The notes beneath the pieces were generated by a model that saw only the letters and a list, made by a program, of their open reading frames with translations, ran no database searches and was not told where the DNA came from. A program made the position numbers and the translations under genes. From the NCBI GenBank assembly GCA_941918925.1, contig OW799233.1:29332421-29396420 (forward strand): a stretch of DNA of 64,000 bases, in the 5' to 3' direction. Every line of letters starts with the position of its first letter. The first letter of the stretch is position 1. Shown here piece by piece: positions 23,567-35,202 of this stretch. The stretch comes from Phyto melanocephala. Its lineage: Eukaryota; Arthropoda; Insecta; Diptera; Rhinophoridae.

Positions 23567-23950
23567 TTAGCCTATACTTCGTCTGCGTAGTTACCGGTAC
23601 AAAAAGTAGCCTCTTTATCTGATTATTCAGGTTGTTATTTAAATCTGTTTACTAATGTTTAGATGTTTAAACGTACAAACATATATATTTATTATATTAA
23701 TGGAATAGAATTTAATGCAGATATTGAAAAAAAATACTTCTTTATATGACGTTAGATAATTAATCTATTTCTTCTACAGAATGTATAAAACTCGAAATCC
23801 TTGAACAACCGACTTATTAAATACAAACAAAAAAATTTCGCGAATTCGTTTTAATATTGTAATTAAGGGTAGCCTTTGTGTCCAGTTGCTGTTGAGTGAT
23901 TGAGTAACAAACATCCAAACATTTATTATATAAGTAGTATTAAATTGTTT
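23567..23950 (+). repeat. Interspersed repeat, TAGCCT...GTCTGCGTAGTTA family, copy 1
   Basis: Shares GTCTGCGTAGTTA and then CCTTGAACAACCGAC-like segments, in the same order, with 54257-54715. It ends with GTGATTGAGTAACAAACATC. Such ends are common in arthropod retroposon-type repeats; the parent element is not identified. Confidence 0.6.
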
Positions 23951-26500
23951 AAAAAAATACGGATTTTATCTGAAATTGTTTTAAGTTAATTTTAAATAAT
24001 TTTGTAATAAGTACCAATTCAAATAATATTTTACCTAGTTCTGTAAATTTCGTTATTGAATCTTATATTTATTTTTTGTAGTGTGCGACTATGTAAAAAT
24101 ATTCTCAACGGATCCCTGAAATACTTTCAGTCTTAGCTAAAAAGAATTAATCAAATGTGTTTAGCCAGAATCAACTTCACTGAAATGCCTACAAGCAGCT
24201 TACTTGTATCCTTAAATTACTTAATCCTACTTTTAGAGATACAACTATTCTAACAAGACACAAGTCGAAAAATGTATTAAAAATGTACTGGATTTCCCTT
24301 CTTTCTTCTGTCGGTTTGTTCTGCTTAATTCAATGTTATTTTATGTTCTACGATATAAAATTTACTCACACACCTATATAAGCAACCCATAATTTAAAAT
24401 TACGATTACTATGGTAGTTACTACTCTCTTCTTCCCATGAATAAAAAAATTATTGACTATGTATGCCGTCCTAATATTTGGCTAAAAATATGACGTAAAA
24501 ACATGCCGTCTTGTTGACGAGCGTGTTATGAAATTTTTTTCATGTTTAACAGTGTTGTTGCTTTTTCCCTCAATCGTTAGTTTGTTTTTTAAAACAAACT
24601 ACCTTGTACACCATAGCACTTTTATTCAGTCTTAACAGTAATGTTTTAATCTAAAAACTAACTGCAATTTTCCGTTTTTTTTTCTTTTTTTTTTGGTATT
24701 ACAAAAAGAACACCGTTTAAAAAATGGCAAATAAAAACCATAACAATGTAATCTTCGTTCGTAACATTTTTCCAACTCTAGTAATCTTTAGCTGAAGCAA
24801 CTATAACCGGAAAACTATAAAAAGTATTAATGTGTGGGAATAACCAATACTATAAAAGAAACAAGAAAATGCAATTAGCGATTTAAACAACAAATACTTT
24901 TATGTAATCACTCGATTAAAACATAACAGCGACAACAATAAAAAAAACAAATAATATTGGTAATAAAAGTTATAAGACGGTTGGGTTAGAACTAAAAGCA
25001 CAAATACATATATAGTTTGCAGTAATACGAGTACATATAACGCCAAAAAGTAATTACTTATTTAAAGACATTTATTTCTGGTTATGGCTAAACGCTATAT
25101 GGAGGTGTATTTACTGTTGTAGATATACATACGTAAGTATGTGCACATGCAATGCAGAAGCTAGAAAATTAAGAGATTGTTAGTAAAAATAACGAGTTGA
25201 ACGCAATTTTTATAGTCACTACTGTCACTTTTGTGCAATTAAGTGTTAACAAGATTTTGTATTTTTTTAAAAAAGTTTTTATATGAATTTTCGCACCAAA
25301 TTACCTGATAACATTAGAATGTAAAAGATGTATAAAATACTTACATGAATAACATATTTTTATATATAAAAGTATTCTCAGTAAACATATTTCCCTTAAC
25401 TTACATAACTCATTTAAAAAATAGTGGTACTGTTACAAATTTCTAAATGAATATAATGTATTTACTAAAATATAGCATACTTTTAGGGTGCAAGCCATGC
25501 ACAGAAAACTTTTTAAATATTTGCACGTAATAGTCGATAACAAATACTAAAATAACTACTAGAGCAATTATATTACAAGGACGACAATAACTAGAGTTTC
25601 TTATTAGTTGATATTCTTTTAATCCTGCAATTAAAAAATCTCTGTGAGAATGTCCCAAACTTTGCAATATATGTCTCGTTATTAAACAAATTAAAATGAG
25701 GTAAATGCAGACAAGTAGAAAGTAGGGAACTTAAAGAATACACGGCCTAAGCCTTTTGATAGAGAAAAATTATTTTAACATTTTGTATACAATACATATC
25801 ATTTATTTTAATTCACTCGATGTATGTTACTTTTAAAAAATGTACATACATATATAATTTATTTCTTTTTTTATTTTATTATTATAGTTTAATAAATTTT
25901 AATTTAGTTATTATATATTATTTTCAGTATTGAATCTATGGCTTTGAATTAACATTAACATTTCACAATGCATTGTATTGGCTGCTACTGGATAACTTTA
26001 TGACCTTTTTGTAACGTTGCAATATGATTGTTACCTTAAAACTAAATTAAATTCTAAGAAGAATTTTTCCCACTATTCGTCCATCTGCTGAATATTGAAG
26101 AAGAAGAACTCCTCGGTATTAACATATTTCTCCAGTGTTTTTAATTAGTTTTTTGTGATTCAATTAGTAGACTTTATTGCTTTACTCTACAGCATTCATT
26201 CTCGTTAAAATGTGTTTGGTAGTTTGTAAAAACATAGCGCTGTCTCTTATTTTCGTTTAACAATATGCAAGCATACAAGTTTATATTCTGTAGATTTGTA
26301 CCTCACAGAAAGTTACTATAACTATTTAGATATTTTTCAACTAATTCGTAATGACGCGATACAAATCAGCTTACTAAACTATTAGTCTAAAAAATATTCG
26401 TACATCCTTAAACACCTTATAATTGAACGACCTGGACCCCATCCTTCGTTTATTCCAAATATTGGTTAAATTCAACTTCCATAGATAAAGCTGTTCATAA
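23951..26500. other. AT-rich non-coding stretch
   Basis: No gene or repeat recognised. A minus-strand frame at 25443-25667 has no supporting signal. Confidence 0.5.
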
Positions 26501-26504
26501 TGAA

Positions 26505-26562
26505 AGAAAAGTAAGAATACTTTATTCGGCCAAGTCGTATCTAATAATACCCTTCATCATCA
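26505..26562 (-). mobile_element. HINE 3'-end scrap
   Basis: AAGTAAGAATACTTTATTCGGCC and TAATACCCTTCATC resemble the hairpin end and inner flank of family II, with the second hairpin arm mutated. The rest of the element is not present next to it; copia lies about 110 bp downstream. Confidence 0.45.
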
Positions 26563-26671
26563 TGTTGATAGGTAATGTGCGTTAGATCTTAGATTTAACA
26601 TTACTTATACTCCAATTGACTTCATTTTATCTGACGCCATCTTTGATTTTAAGTTTTTACATAGTTAGATC

Positions 26672-26981
26672 TGTTGAAAAAATCGTTACAACCTTAGTAC
26701 AACTCAAATGCTGACAACTCTGTTCTAGTAATAGTAATAATTCTATGTTTTTTTTTATTACATTAGGTCGTTAAAATATTGCAGATATTGTTAATTCTTC
26801 TTTGAGCTTTCGTTAAAAAGAACCTTCTGTTTTTTAACTTTTTTAATCGTTGAAAAAAATTAAGTAAGAAAAGAATAAACTAATTGAATTGAACGACACG
26901 GTGTTTTTACTTGAGCGGAAGTTTAGTTTTTGGTTTTTTGGAATTCAACTTAAATTTCATTGTGCGAAAAATAATCTAACA
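26672..26981 (+). repeat. copia 5' LTR
   Basis: 310 bp, TG...CA, identical to the 3' LTR. It should hold the promoter and start of the genomic RNA; no TATA box or start site is certain from the sequence. The preceding AGATC is the target duplication. Confidence 0.95.
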
Positions 26982-26983
26982 AA

Positions 26984-26999
26984 GGTTATGGGCCCAGTC
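26984..26999 (+). promoter_or_regulatory. Minus-strand primer binding site (tRNA-iMet internal segment)
   Basis: GGTTATGGGCCCAGTC lies two bases after the 5' LTR. It matches the primer site known from Drosophila copia, which pairs with an internal part of initiator methionine tRNA (a half-tRNA primer) rather than its 3' end. Confidence 0.85.
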
Positions 27000-27138
27000 T
27001 AACCAGGAAATCCAAAATCCAGTTATTAAAATAATTTTTGCTAAATTGTTTCTAAACTTACCGGTTGAAAGTGAGGTTATATTTGCATGGTGTCGTTTTT
27101 TGGTTTCATTGTTTTAGCCGGTGTTAAAAAACAAAATA

Positions 27139-28758
27139 ATGGCGAGTACTCTTGCTAGTATTGAAAAATTAAATGGTGATAATTATGCAACATGGTGCAT
27201 ACAAATGAAGAGCTTGCTTATTACGTTGGATCTGTATCATACACTTGTTGGGAGTCGTCCTGCTGGTGACAACTTAAAATGGGCTACAGACGACAGCAAG
27301 GCTCTGGCCACCATTACGTTAAGTGTGAAAACCACTGAATTAATTCATATAAAGAATTGTGTCTCAGCTAAAAGTGCCTGGAATGTTTTAAGTTCCTTAT
27401 ACCAGGCAAATACTGCATCCAGAAAAGTAAATTTATTTAAAAAATTGGTTCGGTTCAAATTAAATGCAAATGAAAAATTTTCTCCACAAATAAATGATTT
27501 TTGTTGTACTGTGGATGAATTGAAAGAAATTGGAATCACTTTAAACGATGATTTGTTGTCAATTTTGCTATTGTGCAGTCTTCCTGATGAATTGGAATCT
27601 TTTGTTGTGGCTATAGAAAGCCGGGATAACTTACCAAAATATGAAAATTTAATATCGAAAATTTTAGAAGAAGAAATGCGACAAGGTAACAAAAATAATA
27701 TACAACATGAAACTGTTTTTGCGGCAAATTCAAGAAATGACTGCAAAAGAAACAAAAAGAATTTTAATAACAGCGGAAATAATAAAAATGTCAACAATAA
27801 GAGTATGCAGCCTAAATTCAATCAGCAGGGTGAAAAGAAAAACACAAATAGTAATGTATGCATAAACTATAACAACATCAAATGTTATCGTTGTGGTAAA
27901 AAGGGCCACATACGATCACAATGCAAAGAGACTGAAAAAAAAGATTACCTTGCTTGTTCATTAAATGAAAACAAAGTTAGTTTAAATGAGATGTGGATAC
28001 TTGACAGTGGCGCGACGTCACACATGTGCAGAACAAAAGAGTATTTCGAAACGTTGGCAGAATCAAAGCAGAAAATTGTTTTAGCATCTGGTGAGAGCAT
28101 CTATGCTGAAGGTATTGGAAACGTCAAAATAAAAACAAACTTTTGTAATCTCACACTAAACAACGTATGGTACGTACCACAACTACACTCAAATTTTTTG
28201 TCAATAAATAAAATTGTTAAAGCTGGTCATACTGTCCAATTCGCTGCTAATAAAGCTGTAATGAAAAGTAAACAAAATAAAAATATCTTGACAGCTGATT
28301 TAACTAGTGATATGTTTATTGCGAATTTGAAAAAAATTGTAAAAGATGAAAAAATAAATGCTGCTATTGATGAAAAAAATGTAAAAAAATGGCATGAAAG
28401 ATACGGTCATATAAATGTAAATGACCTCAATAAATTAAATACAAAAAATATGGTGAAAGGTTTAAATGTAAAATTGCCAAAAACTATTAATTGTGTTTCC
28501 TGTGCTGTTAACAAAATTTCTGCCACACCGTACAAAACTTATGCAAATGTGCAAACCAAAGATATTTTAGAATTGGTGCATACGGATTTATGCGGACCTA
28601 TTGGTGTGAAATCTGTTGGTGGATCGTCGTATTTTATAACCTTTATAGACGACTATTCTCGTTACATTTCTACGTATTTTTTAAAAATAAAAGTGATGCT
28701 TTTGATGCATTTATCCATTTTTCTGGGATTGCGGAGACGCAGACAGGCCGCCAAATAA
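27139..28758 (+). CDS. copia Gag, protease and N-terminal integrase (frame cut by a frameshift)
   Basis: The ATG at 27139 begins MASTLASIEKLNGDNYATW; the open frame extends a little upstream, but only through a GTG. Gag (UBN2-type) spans about residues 5-230. A CX2CX4HX4C zinc knuckle (CYRCGKKGHIRSQC) is at about 250-263. The aspartic protease motif DSGATSH is at about 289. The GAG-pre-integrase HHCC region runs from WHERYGH (about 418) to CVSCAVN. The integrase core starts at HTDLCGPI (about 481) with the first catalytic Asp. Near 28683 the frame shifts, and the last ~24 residues are out of frame, ending at 28758. The rest of pol continues in another frame. Confidence 0.93.
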   Translation: MASTLASIEKLNGDNYATWCIQMKSLLITLDLYHTLVGSRPAGDNLKWATDDSKALATITLSVKTTELIHIKNCVSAKSAWNVLSSLYQANTASRKVNLFKKLVRFKLNANEKFSPQINDFCCTVDELKEIGITLNDDLLSILLLCSLPDELESFVVAIESRDNLPKYENLISKILEEEMRQGNKNNIQHETVFAANSRNDCKRNKKNFNNSGNNKNVNNKSMQPKFNQQGEKKNTNSNVCINYNNIKCYRCGKKGHIRSQCKETEKKDYLACSLNENKVSLNEMWILDSGATSHMCRTKEYFETLAESKQKIVLASGESIYAEGIGNVKIKTNFCNLTLNNVWYVPQLHSNFLSINKIVKAGHTVQFAANKAVMKSKQNKNILTADLTSDMFIANLKKIVKDEKINAAIDEKNVKKWHERYGHINVNDLNKLNTKNMVKGLNVKLPKTINCVSCAVNKISATPYKTYANVQTKDILELVHTDLCGPIGVKSVGGSSYFITFIDDYSRYISTYFLKIKVMLLMHLSIFLGLRRRRQAAK

Positions 28759-31115
28759 AAATCGTTCGTAGCGATAATGGTAAAGAATTTGTAAATTCTA
28801 AATTTAAACAACATTTTGCTGAAAAAGGTATTATTCACCAAACCACAGTGGGTTACTCACCACAACAGAATGGCGTTGCCGAAAGGGCAAATAGAACCCT
28901 TGTTGAAATGGCGAGGTGTTTGCTTGGATCATCCGGATTACCGCAAAGTTTATGGGGTGAAGCCATAAACACAGCAACATATATAAGAAATCGTGCTCCA
29001 ACAAAAGTTATTGAAAATGTTACCCCTTACGAGAGGTGGTGCGGTAGACAGCCGTCTGTATCACATTTAAAAACGTTTGGTTGTGATGCTGTTATGCTTA
29101 AGAAGGGTCCCAAACCTAAAGGTGGTAAGTTCCTTCCTAAAGGTGAAAAAGTTAAATTTGTTGGCTATCAACTTTATACAAAAGGGTATCGTTTGTACAA
29201 TCCCAGTACAAGACAAATAGTAATTGCTCGTGATGTAGTATTTTTTGAGCAATCTTTTGAAACGTTGTATATTGATGATGATGATTTAAATGAAATATTT
29301 TATGCTGATCTTTTTAAATTAAATGCTGATGATGTTGGGGCTGTTGAAGATGATAGTGGTAAAGAAACTAATGGTGTAAATGCTGAAAATCAAGAAGAAG
29401 ATGAGGTGAGTTCTCAATCCAGTGAAACTGAGAGGGAAGATACACCTGTCAGTAATAATAAAAGAAAGCGTGGAAGACCAAAATTAGTAAGAGTTGGTGG
29501 TAAAGGCAGACCAAGAAAAATTTATTGCACTGAAGATGGACCGGAAATGTTAAACTCGATTGTTGAAAATCCAAATACTGTGGCTGAGGCATTGAATTCT
29601 GGAAATTCAATAAAATGGAAAGAAGCAATGCAAATTGAATATAATTCATTGCTTAAGAATAAAACTTGGCAGTTGGTGGATAAGCCAAATAACAAAAATG
29701 TTATTGGTTGTAAATGGGTTTTCGCCTTAAAACGCAAACCTGATGGTTCCGTAGAAAAATACAAAGCTAGGTTAGTGGCTCATGGTTGTTCGCAGAAGCA
29801 TAATGTCGATTATCAAGAAACTTTTGCTCCGGTGGTACGACATTCAACAATAAGATTATTGTTGGCTTTATCGGCAAAACACAAATTGTTGGTAAACCAC
29901 ATTGACATTGTGGCAGCTTATTTAAATGGCGATTTAGAAGATGAGGTGTATATGGTGCAGCCTAAGATGTTTGAGGACAAAAATTATCCCAACAAAGTCT
30001 GCAAATTAAACAAGGCCTTATACGGTTTAAAACAAGCTGGAAGAGAATGGAACAAAAAGGTAAATGATATTTTGTTGGAAATGAGATTTATGCGGTGTAA
30101 ATCAGATACTTGCGTCTATATGAAACAAAATGGAGACGAAATTTGCCTGATTGCCATTTATGTTGACGACATGTTGCTAGCTTGTTCAAGTGAGCTGGAA
30201 ATGAAAAATGTTATTTCAAAATTGAATAAATATGTAGAAGCTATTGATCGTGGTCCAATATCATTCTACCTGGGGATGGAAATTAATCGTGATGGTCTGC
30301 GAGGCGACATAACTCTTCATCAACAGAAATATACCGAACAAATACTCGAACGATGGGGTATGACTGACTGTAAGCCAGCTGCAACTCCATGGTCAAGCGG
30401 TACTGTTTTGAGAAAATGTAATGCTAAATGTGAAGATTTGGACACAAAAAATTACCAAAGTTTAATTGGTGGTTTGATGTACCTGGTCGTAATTTCGAGA
30501 CCTGATCTCATTCATGTGGTGTCTAAATTGTCCCAATTTAATTCACATCCACATAAAGAACATTTTCAAGCTGCAAAATATGTTCTGAGATACCTGAAGA
30601 AAAATCCTGTAGGTAAAATTACTTTTTCTGTTAATTTAAAAAATTTTGAATGTTTCACAGACTCAGACTGGGGTTGTGAACCTAATGATCGAAAATCCTA
30701 CTCTGGTCATGTGGTGTTCTTGGCTGGTGGTCCTATTGCCTGGAAGTCCCGTAAACAATCTGTGGTGGCTCTAAGTACAATGGAGGCTGAATATATTGCT
30801 CTTTGCCAAGGTACGAAGGAAGTCGTTTTTCATCGTGGTCTATTAAAGGAGATGGGTTTTGAAAATTACACCGTGCTCCCTACTCCGATTTTTTGTGATA
30901 ATCAAGGTGCTGCTTTTATGGTGAAGAATCCAACCGTTCACAAGAGGAGTAAACACATTGATATACGTTATCATTACATCCGAGAAAAATATGAAGAAAA
31001 GGCTATCGACATACAGTATGTTACTTCTAACGAGAATGCGGCTGACATTTTAACGAAATGTTTAGATAAACAAAAACATATTTATGGTTGTAATCTTTTA
31101 AAAATTGAAATGTAA
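28689..31115 (+). CDS. copia Pol: C-terminal integrase, reverse transcriptase, RNase H
   Basis: This is the continuation of the same polyprotein, in the frame entered after the break near 28683. It has no start of its own. In order: the integrase D and E of the DDE triad (SDNGKEF; NGVAERANRTL), a basic linker, the RT palm (WVFALKRKPDG; the YVDDM catalytic Asp pair near 30160), and RNase H (DSDWG near 30665; STMEAEYIAL; KHIDIRYHYI), ending LLKIEM at a TAA. All catalytic motifs are present. Length and order fit a typical copia pol. The open frame begins upstream at 28590, but those first residues are out of frame with integrase and are not real. Confidence 0.93.
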   Translation, partial: KSDAFDAFIHFSGIAETQTGRQIKIVRSDNGKEFVNSKFKQHFAEKGIIHQTTVGYSPQQNGVAERANRTLVEMARCLLGSSGLPQSLWGEAINTATYIRNRAPTKVIENVTPYERWCGRQPSVSHLKTFGCDAVMLKKGPKPKGGKFLPKGEKVKFVGYQLYTKGYRLYNPSTRQIVIARDVVFFEQSFETLYIDDDDLNEIFYADLFKLNADDVGAVEDDSGKETNGVNAENQEEDEVSSQSSETEREDTPVSNNKRKRGRPKLVRVGGKGRPRKIYCTEDGPEMLNSIVENPNTVAEALNSGNSIKWKEAMQIEYNSLLKNKTWQLVDKPNNKNVIGCKWVFALKRKPDGSVEKYKARLVAHGCSQKHNVDYQETFAPVVRHSTIRLLLALSAKHKLLVNHIDIVAAYLNGDLEDEVYMVQPKMFEDKNYPNKVCKLNKALYGLKQAGREWNKKVNDILLEMRFMRCKSDTCVYMKQNGDEICLIAIYVDDMLLACSSELEMKNVISKLNKYVEAIDRGPISFYLGMEINRDGLRGDITLHQQKYTEQILERWGMTDCKPAATPWSSGTVLRKCNAKCEDLDTKNYQSLIGGLMYLVVISRPDLIHVVSKLSQFNSHPHKEHFQAAKYVLRYLKKNPVGKITFSVNLKNFECFTDSDWGCEPNDRKSYSGHVVFLAGGPIAWKSRKQSVVALSTMEAEYIALCQGTKEVVFHRGLLKEMGFENYTVLPTPIFCDNQGAAFMVKNPTVHKRSKHIDIRYHYIREKYEEKAIDIQYVTSNENAADILTKCLDKQKHIYGCNLLKIEM

Positions 31116-31140
31116 TTTTCTTGTTTAAAGCATTTGACTT

Positions 31141-31150
31141 GAGGGGGAGA
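31141..31150 (+). promoter_or_regulatory. Polypurine tract (plus-strand primer)
   Basis: GAGGGGGAGA sits directly before the 3' LTR, one base from its TGTTG start. This is the normal place and composition for the plus-strand primer of LTR elements. Confidence 0.9.
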
Positions 31151-31151
31151 T

Positions 31152-31461
31152 TGTTGAAAAAATCGTTACAACCTTAGTACAACTCAAATGCTGACAACTC
31201 TGTTCTAGTAATAGTAATAATTCTATGTTTTTTTTTATTACATTAGGTCGTTAAAATATTGCAGATATTGTTAATTCTTCTTTGAGCTTTCGTTAAAAAG
31301 AACCTTCTGTTTTTTAACTTTTTTAATCGTTGAAAAAAATTAAGTAAGAAAAGAATAAACTAATTGAATTGAACGACACGGTGTTTTTACTTGAGCGGAA
31401 GTTTAGTTTTTGGTTTTTTGGAATTCAACTTAAATTTCATTGTGCGAAAAATAATCTAACA
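31152..31461 (+). repeat. copia 3' LTR
   Basis: Identical to the 5' LTR. Followed by AGATC (31462-31466), the second copy of the target duplication. Confidence 0.95.
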
Positions 31462-31612
31462 AGATCTATACGCAAAAAAACTATGGTTACGATATGATCA
31501 CGACGGTCATATTATACTCTCCATAACAATATCTGGTTATCGAAAACAAGTGATAGTTATTTCAGTTATGTTTTATCATTTCTTTGGTCACAATAACCGA
31601 GTATTTGTTTAG

Positions 31613-33046
31613 ATTTTATCATTTAATTTAGGTGAACAAAGCATTGATAGATTACTCGGCTTACCAGCAGCTTCTGCAAATTTGAAAAAAAGTGGAACAC
31701 ACAAAGTCCATAACGACTCGAATATGTCCTCAATAAGACCCGATAAAATAGGTCATATTATACACAGTTGGAAAATAAGATTTTCAGGCGACTCGCGGGG
31801 TATGTCAGCAGACAGTTTTCTATATCGTGTTGAAGCTTTGACAAACCAGACCCTCAATGGAAATTTTGATATTTTATGTGACAATATTTTAACTTTATTC
31901 GATGCAAAAGCAAACTACTGGTTCTGGGGATACCATCAATCTGTACAATCAATTAGATGGCCACAGTTGTGCGCAGCTTTAAGTAAATAATATAAATACT
32001 CTCGGACTGACATTGATTTACGCGAGATGATCACGGATCGGAAACAAAAACATAATGAAGGCTTTGAAGCATTTTATGAAGCCGTAATTGAAATTGCTGA
32101 TAGATTAGCCGAACCTTTAACTGAAAGAATTTTAGTCCAAATTTTGCGTAGGAATTTATTACCTGAAATACAGCATGTGATATCGGAAGGAAAAATTTTG
32201 TACCAAGAACTTTGCCATTTTCTAGAAAGCAAATAAAAGAGATAGAAGAAGATGCTCCTCCTATTGAAGAAGATATTTCAACTATTTCACTCGTCTGTTG
32301 GAATTGTCGTAGAACTGGTCACCGATACCAAGATTGCGTGGAAGATAGGCAGGTATTTTGTTATGGTTGTGGCTTAGGCAATGTTTATAAACCGAATTGT
32401 AGTCAATGTATTACAGTTTCCAAAACTGTTTAAAAAAGCTTCCAGCCGAGTGCACAGAAAAGTGCACACAAATAGACCAAATCAACCAGTACCGATTAGG
32501 AGATCAGTCTACTAAATTTTTCTTAGAAAACTCTAATAAAATCACTACTACAATATCTTTTGACAACCAAATTAGAATCCTACAAAAACCAACGTCTAAT
32601 AATGAATCCTCTAAATTTGAATTTCTAAATTTCTCCTCAAACTCTAATAACAAAAGTCTCGAAGAAACGAATGCGATTCCTAGCAAGGTCACATTCTTTA
32701 TACAAACCATTTCACATAAGACAGAATATAATGCTAAATGTAAGAACATTTTTAATGAACGAATTCCGAGTGTAAAACAAAAACGTTCTACTGAGCGTAT
32801 ACGTAATTTTTGGTCAAAAAATACAACCATACTCGACTTGTTCTGTTAAGTACTATTTACGACAAACCAAATGACATCAGACCTTATGCAGATGTAGAGT
32901 TATTTGTTAAAACTTTTAGTGTCTTGTTGGACACAGGTGCTTCGGTTAGCTGTTTAGGTGCACAGGCTGCCAAACATTTTTTAGATGAAAATACTTATAA
33001 GAAAATTATGTCTATAGTACGACATAGGAGATACAAAATTGATTAG
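31613..33046 (+). pseudogene. Gypsy-like Gag and protease, broken
   Basis: An open frame from about 31613 gives a retrotransposon Gag (IHSWKIRFSGDSRG; RWPQLCAALSK), then a stop at 31988-31990. It resumes with REMITDRKQKHNEG to about 32220. After a shift it has the zinc knuckle CWNCRRTGHRYQDC and a second one whose histidine is lost (near 32360). A protease active-site motif LLDTGASVSCLG follows near 32925. RT, RNase H, integrase and LTRs are not found after it. Two zinc knuckles with a DTGA protease fit Ty3/gypsy elements; the clade is uncertain. It lies 150 bp right of copia but is a separate element. Confidence 0.75.
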
Positions 33047-33249
33047 GTATATTTTATACACTTACTCCTACAATCAGCATGGGGCCGAAGCGAGTTCTTT
33101 CCACGATGTTCAGTTTCGTTCCAATTGAATCGATGCGGCCCTGTGAATTCTATTCTAAATATAGTTTTGCTATGTCACCTGATGGTTTACAAGTCTGATT
33201 TAAGCTGGATCGGTTGCAGGTTAGTTTCTGACCACAGGTGAAGGTTGAA

Positions 33250-33720
33250 TATTGTTGAATACAAATACACCCTCAGAATCTTGCGTAGATATTTATTTCT
33301 GCTGAAAAAAATGTGTTTTTAGTCATATTACGATAATTGCATTGTATTTTAATTAAACATAATAATGATATCCTGCAACCATTATATGTTTTAACTACAA
33401 TCATAAAACTCCATCATAGTATGTTGCTCTTAGATTATGATTATCGCAACTATATTTTTTCTTTGCGTGCATTCTATTAGTCAAGCCCTTTCATTTGATA
33501 TATAATAATATTAATGACGTTGAGGAAAAAATTATCCGCCAATTCAGTTAGGACGCCATGTCGAATTTTAACTTGAATTTCGAAATTTTAAAATTTTTCA
33601 TGCAAGCCCTTTCTTTTGATACAAATAATGCTCTGTTGCCCCGAAAGCTAAAAAAATCGATTTTTGTTTGTAAATTTTGGGAAATACACCAAAGCCTTTT
33701 TTTCTTATTTTAGAAAATTA
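33250..33720. other. Non-coding spacer
   Basis: AT-rich. Its stretch near 33440-33475 shows partial inverted similarity to 31473-31505 on the other side of the gag remnant (ACGCAAA, TATGGTT/TATAGTT, CGAT). Confidence 0.4.
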
Positions 33721-33722
33721 TG

Positions 33723-33957
33723 GAGTGAATGTGCTAGATTTCAATAACGATTTATTTCCGAATATTTGCAAAAGATTAATAACACATACAAAACTGAGTA
33801 ACATATAGGGGCTTCGACATCTCTCAATCGAGGAGCAATCATGAGATTTTAGAAAAAAATAGTATTTAAGGGTAGAAAACAAATATTGTACAAAGTACAA
33901 GCGGAATGACAGAAATAAATATATTTACCACTGGCACCATAGGTGAAGGGTATATTA
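33723..33957 (-). mobile_element. HINE family II, 5'-end fragment
   Basis: Matches the inner part of 45596-46253 in reverse (TTTCAATAACGATT) and ends at 33957 with the family II tip (CATAGGTGAAGGGTATA). Microsatellite and 3' hairpin are absent. Confidence 0.6.
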
Positions 33958-34158
33958 ATATTAATTAGTTATGAGTATTCTTATTTATCACGTAGTATTG
34001 ATTTGTCAGCTGATTATTAATTTTTTTATTTATTTATATTTTCAGCTGTTAAACCCAATTCATAATGTTAATCTTTATATATAAAAAATATCAACCAAAA
34101 ATTCTCTCCAAGCTGCGATTATATGATGGATGAATATGTCTTGATATATTATATTATA

Positions 34159-34699
34159 AAAGGTCCGCCAAATAACTGTTTTTTTTTAAATGCCATAAAA
34201 AAAGTATACCTTCGGCTGTGTGGCACGTGGTGCCATTCTGTTAAAACAAAATGTTGCCAATATCCTCTTCGGCAATTTTTGTGAACAAAAATTCATTCAA
34301 CTTTGCCCGATAACGATCGGCATTGACTACGGCCACTCCTTGCTGGCCCCAAATGGCCCAATTATGCCTCTGGACCAAAAGCCGCACCAAACAGTGACTC
34401 GTTTTGGGTGTATCGGCATTTCAATGTATGCGTGCGGGTTTTCTGTGCCCCAAATGCGAAAATTTTGCTTGTTTACATACCCGCCAAGATCAAAATAAGC
34501 TTCATCTGCAAAGACATTTTTTTGCCAAAATCGGCCAATGTAATGTCGCAATATTTCTCATCGTTGTTTAAGCGTAAACACAACCATATTCGTTCAGCGG
34601 AAAGATAAAACTAATTATCTGTCAAATCAGACATGACCTAAGTGTTAACATTCACGAAATAAGCACTAATTGAAAAAAAAAGTTTGTTAGCGGACCAAT
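34159..34699 (-). mobile_element. Mariner-derived mini-element (family M2), copy 1
   Basis: The TIRs (AAAGGTCCGCCAAATAAC and a partner ending GGACC) are flanked by TA (34157-34158, 34700-34701). It is 541 bp with a minus-strand transposase middle: DEAYFDLGGYVNKQN (first catalytic Asp), IHPKRVTVWCGFWSRGIIG, and a decayed equivalent of the FQQDGAT motif near 34235. Both the DNA-binding N-terminus and the part with the third Asp are deleted. Two more copies are at 46642-47167 and 56322-56849. Confidence 0.8.
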
Positions 34700-35202
34700 T
34701 ATTATATAAAATTTAATTTATTTTTTTGTATCATTTTTTTTTATTCAATATTATAATGAAATTTTACAATCCTTATATAAAAATTATATTTTAAATTTAT
34801 CAATACTTCATTATTGATAAATTTAATTTTGTTTTTTAAGTTTAAATAACAAAATCTGCTTTTCGATATTAGTTGACGTTTAGTACCATAAAATAAAAGT
34901 CAATAAAAATATTCGTGATTACTGTATAAGCGTAACAGCTGTGGCCTGTACTTTTTTCAGAGTTTCCATTTTAATTTATTGAATATTGTAAAATTTTTGG
35001 TATAAAGTGTTAATAGCTTTTTTGTTGTTTGAAAATATGGTGTTTTTTGTAGACCTTACAAAAAAGTAATTCTTTATTTAATTTAAGTTTTAATAAAACC
35101 TATATTAGTAAAGGTCTGTGTTGTAGGTAAGTACCTCGTGTGGCACGGAATAACAATTTTGGGTCATTTATTGACACACTTGCATTGCCAGTTTTTACTA
35201 TT
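34700..35202. other. AT-rich spacer
   Basis: No gene or repeat recognised between the mariner mini-element and the next HINE. Confidence 0.6.

Larger units (their letters stand above)
26672..31461 (+). mobile_element. Ty1/copia LTR retrotransposon, 4790 bp, recent insertion
   Basis: Two LTRs of 310 bp (26672-26981 and 31152-31461) begin TGTTG and end CTAACA and are identical by eye across their length. The 5-bp target duplication AGATC flanks the element (26667-26671, 31462-31466). Between the LTRs lie a copia-type primer site, a gag-pol coding region in the order protease, integrase, RT, RNase H, and a polypurine tract. Identical LTRs mean a young insertion. One frameshift in integrase (near 28683) prevents a full polyprotein from this copy. 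Confidence 0.97.

Noticed and set aside
27345..27821. 158-codon minus-strand frame opposite copia gag
   Set aside because: Shadow of the gag coding strand; the leucine and phenylalanine runs are antisense of lysine and asparagine codons.
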